A stretch of 64,000 nucleotides of DNA, from assembly GCF_023073415.1 (NCBI RefSeq), contig NZ_JADPJL010000068.1:186001-250000 (forward strand), in the 5' to 3' direction. Positions 54,133 through 63,633 of the stretch are shown piece by piece; position 1 is the stretch's first letter; each line of letters begins with the position of its first letter. Source of the stretch: Bradyrhizobium sp. 190. GTDB taxonomy: Bacteria > Pseudomonadota > Alphaproteobacteria > Rhizobiales > Xanthobacteraceae. The notes below the pieces were generated by a model. The model saw only the letters and a program-made list of their open reading frames with translations, searched no databases and was not told the origin of the DNA. A program made the translations under genes and the position numbers.

Positions 54133-54876
54133 ATGAGAAACGGTCAGAACAACAAGCGGATGCGTAACCGGAACAACAATAATAACAGCAACAACAATAA
54201 CCGGCGTGGTCAAAACCCGATGACACGGGTGTTCGAATCGAACGGACCCGATATCAAAATCCGCGGCACCGCCTCGCACGTCGCCGAAAAATACGTCCAG
54301 CTGGCGCGTGACGCGCGCTCTTCCGGCGACCCGGTCGCGGCCGAGAACTACTACCAGCATGCCGAACATTACTTCCGCCTGATCGCAGCCGCCCAGGAGC
54401 AGTTCCGGCAGAACCAGCCGCAGCCGCGCGTCGACAACGAAGCGCCGGCGACGGAAGACGGCGACGACGAGGGCGAGAGCTTCTCGCATTTCGGCCAGGA
54501 ACCGGGCTTCGTCCCGCAGCAGCCGCAGCCCTACGTCCGCGACAACAATCCGCGCGAACAGCGTGGTGACGGCCAGCCCTTCCAGCGCGACCAGCAGCCG
54601 CGCGAGCATCATCGCGAACGCGAGCATCGTCCACAGCCGCAATATCAGCCGCAACCCCAGCCGCAGCCGGTGATTGCCGATACCGGCGGCGTCGATCGCC
54701 TGCCCTCCTTCATCACCGGCCCGCAGCCGCAGGTGAATGGCGCGCCCGGCGGGTATGAAGAGGGCCGTGGCGGCGAGCGTTTCCCGCGCCGGCGCCGCAG
54801 GCCACATGGCCCGCGTCCCGACAGCATGGCCGCGCCAGCCGCCCCCAGCGAAGATTTCAATCCGGGGAATGAGTAA
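54133..54876 (+). CDS. DUF4167 domain-containing protein
   Basis: A 247-residue protein. An Asn/Arg run (MRNGQNNKRMRNRNNNN) leads to the DUF4167 core (residues 30-95: VFESNGPDIKIRGTASHVAEKYVQLARDA then AENYYQHAEHYFRLI). The rest is Gln/Pro/Arg-rich and disordered. The basic N-terminus and tail suggest nucleic-acid binding, but function is unknown. The family is confined largely to Alphaproteobacteria. AAAGGCGAG precedes the ATG. Confidence 0.85.
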   Translation: MRNGQNNKRMRNRNNNNNSNNNNRRGQNPMTRVFESNGPDIKIRGTASHVAEKYVQLARDARSSGDPVAAENYYQHAEHYFRLIAAAQEQFRQNQPQPRVDNEAPATEDGDDEGESFSHFGQEPGFVPQQPQPYVRDNNPREQRGDGQPFQRDQQPREHHREREHRPQPQYQPQPQPQPVIADTGGVDRLPSFITGPQPQVNGAPGGYEEGRGGERFPRRRRRPHGPRPDSMAAPAAPSEDFNPGNE

Positions 54877-54888
54877 ACGTTCGGCTTC

Positions 54889-54982
54889 GTAGGGTGGGCA
54901 AAGCGCAAGCGTGCCCACCACCTCTGCCAGCGATACCAACAAGACGGTGGGCACGGCGCATGCGCGCCTTTGCCCACCCTAC
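54889..54982. repeat. Palindromic repeat, family B (copy 2)
   Basis: Left arm GTAGGGTGGGCAAAGCGCAA, right arm GCCTTTGCCCACCCTAC, about 94 bases. Its right end reaches into the methyltransferase gene and supplies that gene's TAG stop (54979-54981 on the minus strand). Confidence 0.85.
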
Positions 54983-55731
54983 GATTTCAGCTTATCCCTT
55001 GTCGCCGTCGACGACGGCACCAGCACCGGCTCCAGTGACGGAATCAGCCGCGTGCGTTCGCGGCCGGCGGGGATCGCGCGGTAGACCTGCTTGGTCGCCT
55101 CCACGATATGGACGCCTGCGAACGGCAGCGACAGCGCCGCGCCGACACGCTCCCACGCCATCGCCGAGCGCAGGAACCAGCTATTGCCGACCGGCGGCAG
55201 GAACAGCGCCTCGCCCCACGAAGCCGGCGTAAACCAGGTCTGCCGCAGCAATTGCGTGATCTGCGCACGCGAATAGGGCCGGCCGTGACCGAACGGCGTA
55301 GTGTCGGTGCGCGTCCATACGCCGCGCCGATTCGGGATCACCGCGATCAGTCGCCCGGACGGCGCCAGTACCCGCCACACCTCGCGCAGCAAGCGCTCCG
55401 GATCATCAGACATTTCCAGCGCATGGACCAGCAGGATCCGGTCCACCGCGGCGTCCGGCAGCGGCATCGAAAATTCATCGATCAGGGTCGCCAGCGCGGG
55501 ACGCGCGGTCGGCCATTTCAACACGCCCTGCGCCGCCGGCATGAAGGCGATGCAACGTTCGGAATCCTCGCGAAACAGGCCGAGATAGGGGGTAGGATAG
55601 CCGAGCCCGAGCACGCGCTGCCCGGCCGCATCGGGCCAGCGCGCCCGGATGCCGCGGTTGATCAGCTGCCGCGCCACGATGCCGAGGCGCTGCGAATAGA
55701 AGTCGCGGAGATCGATGACGTCGATGGTCAT
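54979..55731 (-). CDS. Class I SAM-dependent methyltransferase
   Basis: A 250-residue protein. Motif I is degenerate (GQRVLGLGYPTPYLGLF), while DRILLVHALEMSDDPERLLREVWRVLAPSGRLIAVIPNRRG gives motifs II-III of methyltransferase type 11 domains. RTDTTPFGHGRPYSRAQITQLLR is characteristic of the alphaproteobacterial group next to gloB. Substrate is unknown. The stop codon lies inside a family B repeat, so the original C-terminus may have been replaced. It is divergent from gloB. Confidence 0.82.
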   Translation of the reverse strand: MTIDVIDLRDFYSQRLGIVARQLINRGIRARWPDAAGQRVLGLGYPTPYLGLFREDSERCIAFMPAAQGVLKWPTARPALATLIDEFSMPLPDAAVDRILLVHALEMSDDPERLLREVWRVLAPSGRLIAVIPNRRGVWTRTDTTPFGHGRPYSRAQITQLLRQTWFTPASWGEALFLPPVGNSWFLRSAMAWERVGAALSLPFAGVHIVEATKQVYRAIPAGRERTRLIPSLEPVLVPSSTATRDKLKS

Positions 55732-55850
55732 GGGCGCAATCTACCACACCGTGTTTCATTGCGGCGCGCCGAAAATGGCATTGCCGCGCGAGCGTTAACG
55801 CCATATTTCTTTGGAATTAATAGGCCGAAAGCCTTAACCACGGAGCTATC

Positions 55851-56618
55851 ATGGCCGCGGAAATTCGCACCTTCACCTGCCTCAGCGACAATTTCGGCTA
55901 TCTGATCCACGATCCCGCAAGCAAGGCCACCGCATCGATCGACGCGCCGGAAGCCGCCCCGATCATCAAGGCGCTGGAGCGCGAAGGCTGGACGCTGACG
56001 GATATTCTCGTCACCCATCACCATCACGACCATGTCGGCGGCGTCGCCGAACTGAAGCAGAAGTATAATTGCCGGGTCGTTGCCCCCAACGACAAGTCCA
56101 CCAAGATCGCCGATGTCGACCTGCGCGCGGCCCATGGCGACGTGCTCAAGGTGGGAAGCCTGCTGGCGCGGGTGCTGGAAACGCCCGGCCATACGCTCGA
56201 TCATATCTCCTACGTGTTCGATAACGAAAAGGCGGTGTTTGCCGCCGACACGCTGTTCTCGATCGGCTGCGGCCGGGTGTTCGAGGGCACCTATCCCATG
56301 ATGTGGGATTCGCTGTTGAAGCTGCGCGCACTGCCGGACGATTTCAAACTCTATTGCGGTCACGAGTACACGGCGTCGAACGTCAAGTTCGCGCTGTCAG
56401 TCGATACCGACAATCCCGCGCTGAAGGCGCGCGCCGAAGAAGTGACGCGGCTGCGCGCGGAGAACAAGCCGACGATCCCGGTGCTGCTGGGTGAGGAGAA
56501 GAAAACCAACGTGTTCCTGCGCGCGGACGAACCGTCGGTGGCGGCCAAGCTGCACATGAAGGGCGCGAGCGCTGACAAAGTGTTCGGCGAACTCCGCGAA
56601 CGCAAGAACAAGTCCTGA
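55851..56618 (+). CDS. gloB: Hydroxyacylglutathione hydrolase (glyoxalase II)
   Basis: A 255-residue metallo-beta-lactamase-fold enzyme that hydrolyses S-lactoylglutathione to lactate and glutathione in methylglyoxal detoxification. The binuclear metal motif THHHHDHVGG, TPGHTLDHISYV, GRVFEGT and CGHEYTASN are all present. The C-terminal glutathione-binding part (FLRADEPSVAAKL) is typical. Its stop overlaps the next ATG by one base (TGATG). Confidence 0.95.
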   Translation: MAAEIRTFTCLSDNFGYLIHDPASKATASIDAPEAAPIIKALEREGWTLTDILVTHHHHDHVGGVAELKQKYNCRVVAPNDKSTKIADVDLRAAHGDVLKVGSLLARVLETPGHTLDHISYVFDNEKAVFAADTLFSIGCGRVFEGTYPMMWDSLLKLRALPDDFKLYCGHEYTASNVKFALSVDTDNPALKARAEEVTRLRAENKPTIPVLLGEEKKTNVFLRADEPSVAAKLHMKGASADKVFGELRERKNKS

Positions 56619-57049
56619 TGTCGCTGCCGAAAGAAGCCGCCGAGATCATCGCGCGGCTGGAGCTGAAGCCGCATCCGGAAGGCGGCCATTATCGCGAGAC
56701 GTTTCGCGATATCAGCGTGGACGCCGATGGACGCTCGCGATCGACCGCGATCTATTTCCTGCTGGCGCGCGGCGAACGCTCGCACTGGCATCGCATCGAT
56801 GCGGTCGAGACCTGGCATTACTACGCGGGCGCCGCGCTGACGCTGCGCATCGCCGACGAAAAAGGTCAACGCAGCGCGAAGCTTGGTCCCAATTTCACGG
56901 CTGGCGAAGAGCCGCAGGCGATCGTGCCGCCGCACGCCTGGCAGGCGGCCGAGAGCAACGGCGATTGGACCTTGGTCGGCTGCACGGTCGCGCCCGGGTT
57001 TGAGTTTTCGAAGTTTGAATTAGCGCCGAAGGAATGGGAGCCGAGTTGA
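56618..57049 (+). CDS. DUF985 cupin-fold protein
   Basis: A 143-residue cupin. IIARLELKPHPEGGHYRETFRD, then STAIYFLLARGERSHWHRIDAVETWHYYAG with the metal-binding His residues, and IVPPHAWQAAES match DUF985 (YML079w-like). Function is unknown, and a sugar or small metabolite ligand is thought likely. Translationally coupled to gloB by a one-base overlap. Confidence 0.9.
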   Translation: MSLPKEAAEIIARLELKPHPEGGHYRETFRDISVDADGRSRSTAIYFLLARGERSHWHRIDAVETWHYYAGAALTLRIADEKGQRSAKLGPNFTAGEEPQAIVPPHAWQAAESNGDWTLVGCTVAPGFEFSKFELAPKEWEPS

Positions 57050-57053
57050 TTTC

Positions 57054-57139
57054 GCAGGGTGGGCAAAGCGCAGCGTGCCCACCATTCAAAGATGCACGTG
57101 TAGATAGATGGTGGGCACGCTTCGCTTTGCCCACCCTAC
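57054..57139. repeat. Palindromic repeat, family B (copy 3)
   Basis: Left arm GCAGGGTGGGCAAAGCGCAG, right arm CTTCGCTTTGCCCACCCTAC. The right end again supplies a TAG stop, this time for the transporter gene at 57136. It starts six bases after the DUF985 stop. Confidence 0.88.
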
Positions 57140-58002
57140 TTTTTCCAAACCATATCCTTCGCTGCGATCAAACCACCGCCGGCGATGAGCACGGCCGCGA
57201 TCGCAATCGTGGCGGTTGCCTGAGCAAAGCCAGCAAGAATCAGAAACGCCGTCGACAGCAACGGCGTCGCGTAGGACGCGGCGCCCAGCACGCGGATATC
57301 GCCGCGCTTCATGCCGATGTCCCAGACAAAGAACGCGGCGCCAACCGGTCCGACGCCGAGCGCGATGATGGCAAGCCATTGCCCGATCGTCTCCGGCCAC
57401 ACCGTGGTCTCGACCATGAAATGCACGAGCGCGGCCAGCGCTGCGGTCGCGAGACAGAAGCCCGCCACCGCGTCCGTCGGCACTGCCTTGAGCTTGCGCG
57501 ACATCACCGAATACGCCGCCCATACGAAGGCGGCAACGAAGGCTGCGGCAAGTCCCGGTATCTGGCCGGGCGCAAAGCTCGCGCCATTGCCGGCGAACAG
57601 CAGCACGGTGCCAGCGAGCCCGAGCAGCGCGCCGATGATGTGATGCGGCGCCAGCCGTTCGCCCGGTAGCAACGACGAAAACAGCACGATCAACAGCGGC
57701 CAGAGATAGTTCAGCAGGCCGGCCTCGGCCGGCGGCGCGAAGCGAAGCGCGAGGAAATACAGCGCGTGATAGCCGAACAATCCACCGACGCCGACGACCC
57801 AGGCGACCGCCGGCTGCCTGAGCGCGTTGAAGGCGGAAGGCCGGAACAGGAAACTTGCAAGGGCAACCAGGGCTCCGATCGCAAACGTCATCGCGGCGAG
57901 TTGGAACGCGGGGATCCTTCCGGTCGCAACCGTCAGGACGGACAGCAGCGACCACATCAGGATCGCGGTCAGTCCGATCAGGGTAGCGGTACGGGGAGTC
58001 AT
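57136..58002 (-). CDS. EamA/DMT-family transporter
   Basis: A 288-residue membrane protein with ten hydrophobic segments; GLLNYLWPLLIVLFSSLLPGERL closes the first EamA repeat and GPVGAAFFVWDIGMKRGDIRVLGAASY is a YddG-like feature of aromatic amino-acid exporters. Substrate is inference only. ATG 58002 is preferred over the ATG 12 bases upstream. The TAG stop is inside a family B repeat and follows KDMVWKK. Confidence 0.88.
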   Translation of the reverse strand: MTPRTATLIGLTAILMWSLLSVLTVATGRIPAFQLAAMTFAIGALVALASFLFRPSAFNALRQPAVAWVVGVGGLFGYHALYFLALRFAPPAEAGLLNYLWPLLIVLFSSLLPGERLAPHHIIGALLGLAGTVLLFAGNGASFAPGQIPGLAAAFVAAFVWAAYSVMSRKLKAVPTDAVAGFCLATAALAALVHFMVETTVWPETIGQWLAIIALGVGPVGAAFFVWDIGMKRGDIRVLGAASYATPLLSTAFLILAGFAQATATIAIAAVLIAGGGLIAAKDMVWKK

Positions 58003-58017
58003 GGGGCCAAGCACTTT

Positions 58018-58110
58018 CCGTCATGGCCGGGCTCGCTCCCGGCCATCCACGTTCTTTTTCGCCGGATGGTTTTAAAGACGTGGATGCCCGGGACAAGCCC
58101 GGGCATGACG
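58018..58110. repeat. Palindromic repeat, family F
   Basis: Arms CCGTCATGGCCGGGCTCGCT and AAGCCCGGGCATGACG, with CCACGTTCTTT facing AAAGACGTGG, about 93 bases. A half element of the same type (TCCGTCATGGCCGGGCTTGA) lies at 8104-8142 behind rpmB. Confidence 0.82.
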
Positions 58111-58162
58111 ACAATTTATGAGCCGTTGCGACATGCAACAGCCAGGCGATGACGAGACGCCA

Positions 58163-58888
58163 TCACACCATGTACTGCCCGCCATTGACCGTCATGGTCG
58201 AGCCGGTGATGCCGCCGGCCTCGTCAGCAGCGAGGAACACCACGGCGCGGGCGATTTCCTCGGGCTCGCCGAGACGATTGACCGGGATCAGCGGCAGGAT
58301 GCTCTTCTCCAGCACCTCCTTCGGCACCGCCTGCACCATTTCGGTGTTGATGTAGCCGGGGCAGATCGCGTTCACGGTGATACCGCCCTTTGCGTTCTCC
58401 AGTGCCAGCGCCTTGGTGAAGCCGATGTCGCCGGCCTTGGCCGCCGAATAATTGACTTGCCCGAACTGGCCCTTCTGGCCGTTGATCGAGGAGATGTTGA
58501 TGACGCGGCCGAACTTGCGGGCGCGCATGCCTTCGATCACCTGGCGCGTCATGTTGAACAGCGAGCCGAGATTGGTGTTGATGACCGCGTTCCACTGATC
58601 GAGCGTCATCTTGTGGAAGGCGCCGTCCTTGGTGATGCCGGCATTGTTGATCAGCACGTCGACCGGGCCGAGGTCGGCTTCGACCTTCTTGACGCCGGCT
58701 GCGCAGTCGTCGAATGAGCTGACGTCCCATTTGTAGACGGGGATGCCGGTCTCCGATTTGAATTTTTCGGCGGCGGCGTCGTTGCCGGCGTAGCTCGCCG
58801 CTACCGTATAGCCGGCGGCCTTCAGCGCCTTGCTGATCGCAGCGCCAATGCCCCTCGTACCCCCCGTTACCAATGCAACACGTGCCAT
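58163..58888 (-). CDS. phbB: Acetoacetyl-CoA reductase
   Basis: A 241-residue short-chain dehydrogenase that reduces acetoacetyl-CoA to (R)-3-hydroxybutyryl-CoA with NADPH, the second step to polyhydroxybutyrate. The Rossmann motif TGGTRGIG, NNAGITKDGAFHKM, the catalytic Ser and the YSAAKAG Tyr-Lys pair are intact, and WDVSSFDDCAAGVKKVE is typical PhaB/PhbB. GGAGGACTAC before ATG 58888 is a strong ribosome binding site. It lies 225 bases after phaA with a terminator between. Confidence 0.95.
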   Translation of the reverse strand: MARVALVTGGTRGIGAAISKALKAAGYTVAASYAGNDAAAEKFKSETGIPVYKWDVSSFDDCAAGVKKVEADLGPVDVLINNAGITKDGAFHKMTLDQWNAVINTNLGSLFNMTRQVIEGMRARKFGRVINISSINGQKGQFGQVNYSAAKAGDIGFTKALALENAKGGITVNAICPGYINTEMVQAVPKEVLEKSILPLIPVNRLGEPEEIARAVVFLAADEAGGITGSTMTVNGGQYMV

Positions 58889-59010
58889 GTCGTAGTCCTC
58901 CTTGGTGGTCTTCTTGATACGCCGGAATTGTCCCGGTCTTTTGACGAAACTCAATCTTCGGGTTTTGAAGCGCTCTTATTTTGCAGCGCTCTCGGAAGCG
59001 CTTGCGTAAG

Positions 59011-59044
59011 ATGAAAATGCCCGGCGCGAGACCGGGCATTTCAT
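59011..59044 (-). terminator. Terminator between phaA and phbB
   Basis: AATGCCCGG (59016-59024) pairs with CCGGGCATT (59032-59040), and GATGAA/TTCATC extends the stem with one bulged A. Read on the minus strand the 3' side is TTTTCATC. It would limit read-through from phaA into phbB, giving separate dosage or an independent phbB promoter. Confidence 0.65.
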
Positions 59045-59112
59045 CTTTATCAATTCGAGCCGCGGTTGCGAGATGATCTTTTCATCATTCAACCAGTCAC
59101 GCTGCCTTTAGT

Positions 59113-60297
<1,185 letters not shown>

Positions 60298-60607
60298 CTC
60301 CTTATTAGGTTTCTTGGGCTTGAGGTTTCTTCGACGGCGGGCGGCCGGATGGCGTGCCTGTCTCTCACCTCATCCTGTTAACCCCATTGACCCATGTCAA
60401 TTGGCCGAGGCCCAAATTCCTTCCGCGGCGCATTCAAATTGATCCCCGTGAGGGTTTCCATAGCAGCGTCCATGCCTTGGAATTAACCGTGCCGCACAAA
60501 ACGGTAGCCGAACCGTATTGAAAATGCTTACTTTGCTGCGTTGCGTTGCTCGTCTGCCCGTCGGTGATGCCGTCGGGTTCCCCGCTCTCGGTGTATTGTG
60601 TGAGCTT
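60298..60607. other. Divergent regulatory region between phaA and phaR
   Basis: About 310 bases without a supported gene. It must hold both promoters. PhaR is known in other bacteria to bind near its own and phasin promoters, often at TGC-rich repeats; several TTGCNGCG-like words lie at 60530-60550 but no confident operator can be drawn. Confidence 0.4.
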
Positions 60608-61207
60608 ATGGCAAAGTCAGATCAACCTACGACCATCAAGAAATACGCCAACCGGCGGCTCTATAATACCGGCACCAGCACCTATGTGACGCTCGAGGAT
60701 CTCGCGGCGATGGTGAAGGATGGCGAGGATTTTCTCGTCTACGACGCCAAGACCGGCGACGACATCACCCGCTCGGTGCTGGCGCAAATCATCTTCGAGC
60801 AGGAAAACAAGGCTGGGCAGAATCTGTTGCCGACCACTTTCCTGCGGCAGTTGATCCGGTTCTACGGCGACAGCATGCAGATGGTGGTGCCGAAATATCT
60901 GGAGCAGTCGATCGACACGCTAACGCGCGAACAGGAAAAATTCCGCAAGCAGCTCACCAACACCTTCAGTGGAACGCCGTTTGCGCCGCTCGAGGAACAT
61001 GTCCGCCGCAACATGGAATTGTTTCAGCAGACGTTCTCGATGTTCAAGCCGTTCGTGCCGCCGCGCCCCGGATCGACGTCGTCAGAGCCGGAGAAAGTGC
61101 CGGAGCCGGCGGCTGACGAAGATAATATCGACGATCTTCGCCGCCAGATGAAGGACATGCAGGAACGCCTCGAGCGCATGTCGAAAGAGCCGAAGAAGGA
61201 AGAGTAG
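60608..61207 (+). CDS. phaR: Polyhydroxyalkanoate synthesis repressor PhaR
   Basis: A 199-residue repressor. TTIKKYANRRLYNTGTSTYVTLEDLAAMVKDGEDFLVYDA is the PHB/PHA DNA-binding domain (residues 8-70), followed by DITRSVLAQIIFEQE, the PHB-accumulation regulatory domain, and a coiled C-terminus (DDLRRQMKDMQERLERM). It represses phasin and itself and binds PHB granules. ATG 60608 is supported by homologues starting MAKSDQP; an upstream in-frame ATG at 60518 is unlikely. Confidence 0.95.
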   Translation: MAKSDQPTTIKKYANRRLYNTGTSTYVTLEDLAAMVKDGEDFLVYDAKTGDDITRSVLAQIIFEQENKAGQNLLPTTFLRQLIRFYGDSMQMVVPKYLEQSIDTLTREQEKFRKQLTNTFSGTPFAPLEEHVRRNMELFQQTFSMFKPFVPPRPGSTSSEPEKVPEPAADEDNIDDLRRQMKDMQERLERMSKEPKKEE

Positions 61208-61232
61208 AACTCTCGTCGAATCTCTCTCCGCT

Positions 61233-61351
61233 GTCGTCCCTGCGAAAGCACGGACCCATAACCACCGGCGTTTGTTGTTTACAGAAGGCGTCTACCCGAT
61301 TGCCCCATTGAAGGGCCGCGGCGTATGGCTCCCTGCGTTTGCAGGGACGAC
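61233..61351. repeat. Palindromic repeat, family A (copy 7)
   Basis: Left arm GTCGTCCCTGCGAAAGCACG, right arm CCCTGCGTTTGCAGGGACGAC; one arm has a C for G mismatch. It lies between the convergent phaR and GGDEF/EAL genes. Confidence 0.85.
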
Positions 61352-61362
61352 GCAACGATCAC

Positions 61363-63054
61363 CTAACCCGCTGCCGGCAGCATCGTCTCTGCCGTCGCGC
61401 TCCACGGCCGCTGCGGCGACGCCAGCCCGATCAGGCGGCCCTGGATGTAATCGCAGCCCCATTCGCGCAGCATCACGGCGGCTTCCTCGTCCTGGACCCA
61501 TTCCGCCACCGTCTTGATCTGCAGCCGCCGCGCCAGATCGATCAGCGTATGCACGAAGGCGCGATCGTCCGCCGAGCGCGCGATGTTCTGCACGAAGGCG
61601 CCGTCGATCTTCACGATATCGACGCCGAGCTTGCGCAAGTTCCGGAATGACGTGTAGCCGGCGCCGAAATCGTCGATTGCGATCTGACTGCCGAAATTCT
61701 TCAAGCGGGTGACGAAGCCTCGGACATCGTCGATATCCTGGATAGCGACCGTTTCGGTGATTTCGACGATCAACCGCTCGCCGGCGCCGGGATGGGCCTG
61801 CATCAGCGATTCGATCGAAGTCCACCAATCCGGGTCCATTGTGGTGTCGGGCGAGATGTTGAGGCTGAGCCGCACGTTCGGCGACGCCGCAAGTTCGGCG
61901 ACCGCGAGTTCGAGCACGCGGTGATCGACCAACCGGATCAGGCCCAATCGCTCGGCGACCGGAACGATATCGGGCGCCAGCAGCGCCTGGCCGTCCTCCT
62001 GCTCCATCCGCACCAGGCATTCGTAGAACGCCGGCTGTCGCGAGCGCGCTTCGACCACCGGCTCGAACGCCGTGACGATGCGGCGCTCGTTGAGTGCGGT
62101 GACGATCTCGTCGGTGACGCGGATGTTGACGCGACGCTGCGCATCGCGTTCGACATTCGGACGCCACAGCGAGAACGATCCGGCGCGGCGGCGCTTGGCG
62201 CCATCGAGTGTTTCCTGGGCGCGATTGATGGCCTCATCGGCATTGCGGGCGTAGCGCGGGATGGTGATCGCGCCGATCGAGGCCGTCACCGAGACAGGGC
62301 CGGATTTGGTCGGGATCACCTCGTCGCGGATTCCTGCCAGGAAGCGCTCGGCCGCGGTATTGGTGTCGTCGACCGTGCAGTTCCTCAAGATCAGCCCGAA
62401 CTTGTTGCCGGAGAACCGGCCGAGCACGTCGCCACCGCGCAGCTTGGCGCGGATGCGTTTTCCGACCTCGGCGATCACGGCGTCTGCCACGTCGAAGCCA
62501 AAGGCGTCGTTGACGCGCGCCAGATGATCGATACCGATCAGCATGAAGGCGGAGGACGATCGGAAACGCATGGTTTCTTCGATCGTTTCCGCCAGCGCAG
62601 CGACCAGATGCGTGCGATTGAGTTCACCGGTCAGCGGATCGTGCCTCGAAAGCCGCATGAGCTGTTCGTCGCGGGCGTGGCGCTCGTTGTTGACGCGGAC
62701 GATGCCTTGCGCGCGCACCGGCTTGCCGTCGGGCCCCGCAAACCAGCATCCGGTCTCCTCGATCCAGATCACGGGCGCCGAGGCCGCGGCACGAACGCCA
62801 TATTCGATCCGGTAGGCGACGCCTTCGCCGCCCCGCGCCGGCGCCGATTGAGCGAGCGCCTCGGTCCGGATCGAACGGGAGGGCTCGATCAGCCCGGCGA
62901 AGGCGGAGCCGCTGGCCAGCGCCTCCGCCGGAATGTCGGTGAAGACCGCGCCGGCATTGTCGCTCCAGTCGATGGTGTCCGCTGTCAGGTCCCAGAGGAA
63001 GGCCGCCTGACCTAGCGAGGCAAGGATGCTGGAGGCTTGCGGGACAGGGGGCAT
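61363..63054 (-). CDS. GGDEF-EAL protein with PAS-like N-terminus; degenerate GGDEF
   Basis: A 563-residue cyclic-di-GMP protein. A PAS-like sensor at about 1-125 (AFLWDLTADTIDWSDNAGAVF) is followed by a GGDEF fold (135-300) whose active loop reads GRFSGNKFG instead of GGDEF, so cyclase activity is doubtful. The EAL domain (about 325-555) keeps the key residues: ECLVR, LSLNIS, IVEITET, IDDFGAGYTS, VKIDGAFV and QGRLIG, so phosphodiesterase activity is plausible, although AEWVQ replaces the usual AEGVE. GAGGCG supports ATG 63054 over an upstream GTG at 63123. Confidence 0.88.
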   Translation of the reverse strand: MPPVPQASSILASLGQAAFLWDLTADTIDWSDNAGAVFTDIPAEALASGSAFAGLIEPSRSIRTEALAQSAPARGGEGVAYRIEYGVRAAASAPVIWIEETGCWFAGPDGKPVRAQGIVRVNNERHARDEQLMRLSRHDPLTGELNRTHLVAALAETIEETMRFRSSSAFMLIGIDHLARVNDAFGFDVADAVIAEVGKRIRAKLRGGDVLGRFSGNKFGLILRNCTVDDTNTAAERFLAGIRDEVIPTKSGPVSVTASIGAITIPRYARNADEAINRAQETLDGAKRRRAGSFSLWRPNVERDAQRRVNIRVTDEIVTALNERRIVTAFEPVVEARSRQPAFYECLVRMEQEDGQALLAPDIVPVAERLGLIRLVDHRVLELAVAELAASPNVRLSLNISPDTTMDPDWWTSIESLMQAHPGAGERLIVEITETVAIQDIDDVRGFVTRLKNFGSQIAIDDFGAGYTSFRNLRKLGVDIVKIDGAFVQNIARSADDRAFVHTLIDLARRLQIKTVAEWVQDEEAAVMLREWGCDYIQGRLIGLASPQRPWSATAETMLPAAG

Positions 63055-63284
63055 CGGGACGCCTCGATTCGGAACACCACCGGGTGATTCCCATCGCCTC
63101 AGGATAGTGGCTGTTTCGAACACGAGACTAGGCCAAGTTCATAAATAATCCGGAAACCACGTTTCACAGACTTCTCGGGCCCGGCAGGAACGAATCGGGA
63201 GGGAGCGGCATAGGACTTGCGAAGTCAGATCGCAGTGGGGCGTAATGTCCCAAAACGTGACAGTTTAGCCGGTTACGGTGTGCG

Positions 63285-63569
63285 ATGCTGGATATCGATG
63301 GATCAGACGAAATCTTGGACGGCGAGTTCGTCAACCTCGACGAACCGGCCTGCACCGAGCTGGTGCCGGTGACCCAGTCCGTGCACTGGTCGCAGAGACC
63401 GGTGCCGCGGCCCGATCCAACCTTCGTCGCGCAGCTGATCGCGACCGCCGACCGGGCGCCGCAAACCCGCGGCCTGAGGCGGGCTTCGCTGGCTGATGCG
63501 CAGACGGCCTACGGCGCCAGCCAGACCCGGCGGTCCGGCACCGGCTTCCGCACGCGGCAAACCATCTAG
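63285..63569 (+). CDS. Hypothetical small protein (94 aa)
   Basis: MLDIDGSDEILDGEFVNLDE begins a 94-residue protein with an acidic N-terminus and a basic, Arg/Thr-rich C-terminus (RRASLADAQTAYGASQTRR). No family is recognised. Codon use fits the genome. It is divergent from the GGDEF/EAL gene. It might be a short regulatory or small-regulon protein; that is only a guess. Confidence 0.6.
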   Translation: MLDIDGSDEILDGEFVNLDEPACTELVPVTQSVHWSQRPVPRPDPTFVAQLIATADRAPQTRGLRRASLADAQTAYGASQTRRSGTGFRTRQTI

Positions 63570-63633
63570 CTTTTTGTTTTGACGCGTTTTCTTGACGCGA
63601 ACCGGGATCCACTTCGCTCGAAAACGCTATGAG

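Noticed and set aside
61792..63015. A 407-codon frame opposite the GGDEF/EAL gene
   Set aside because: Antisense shadow, Arg/Asp/His-rich, no recognisable domain.
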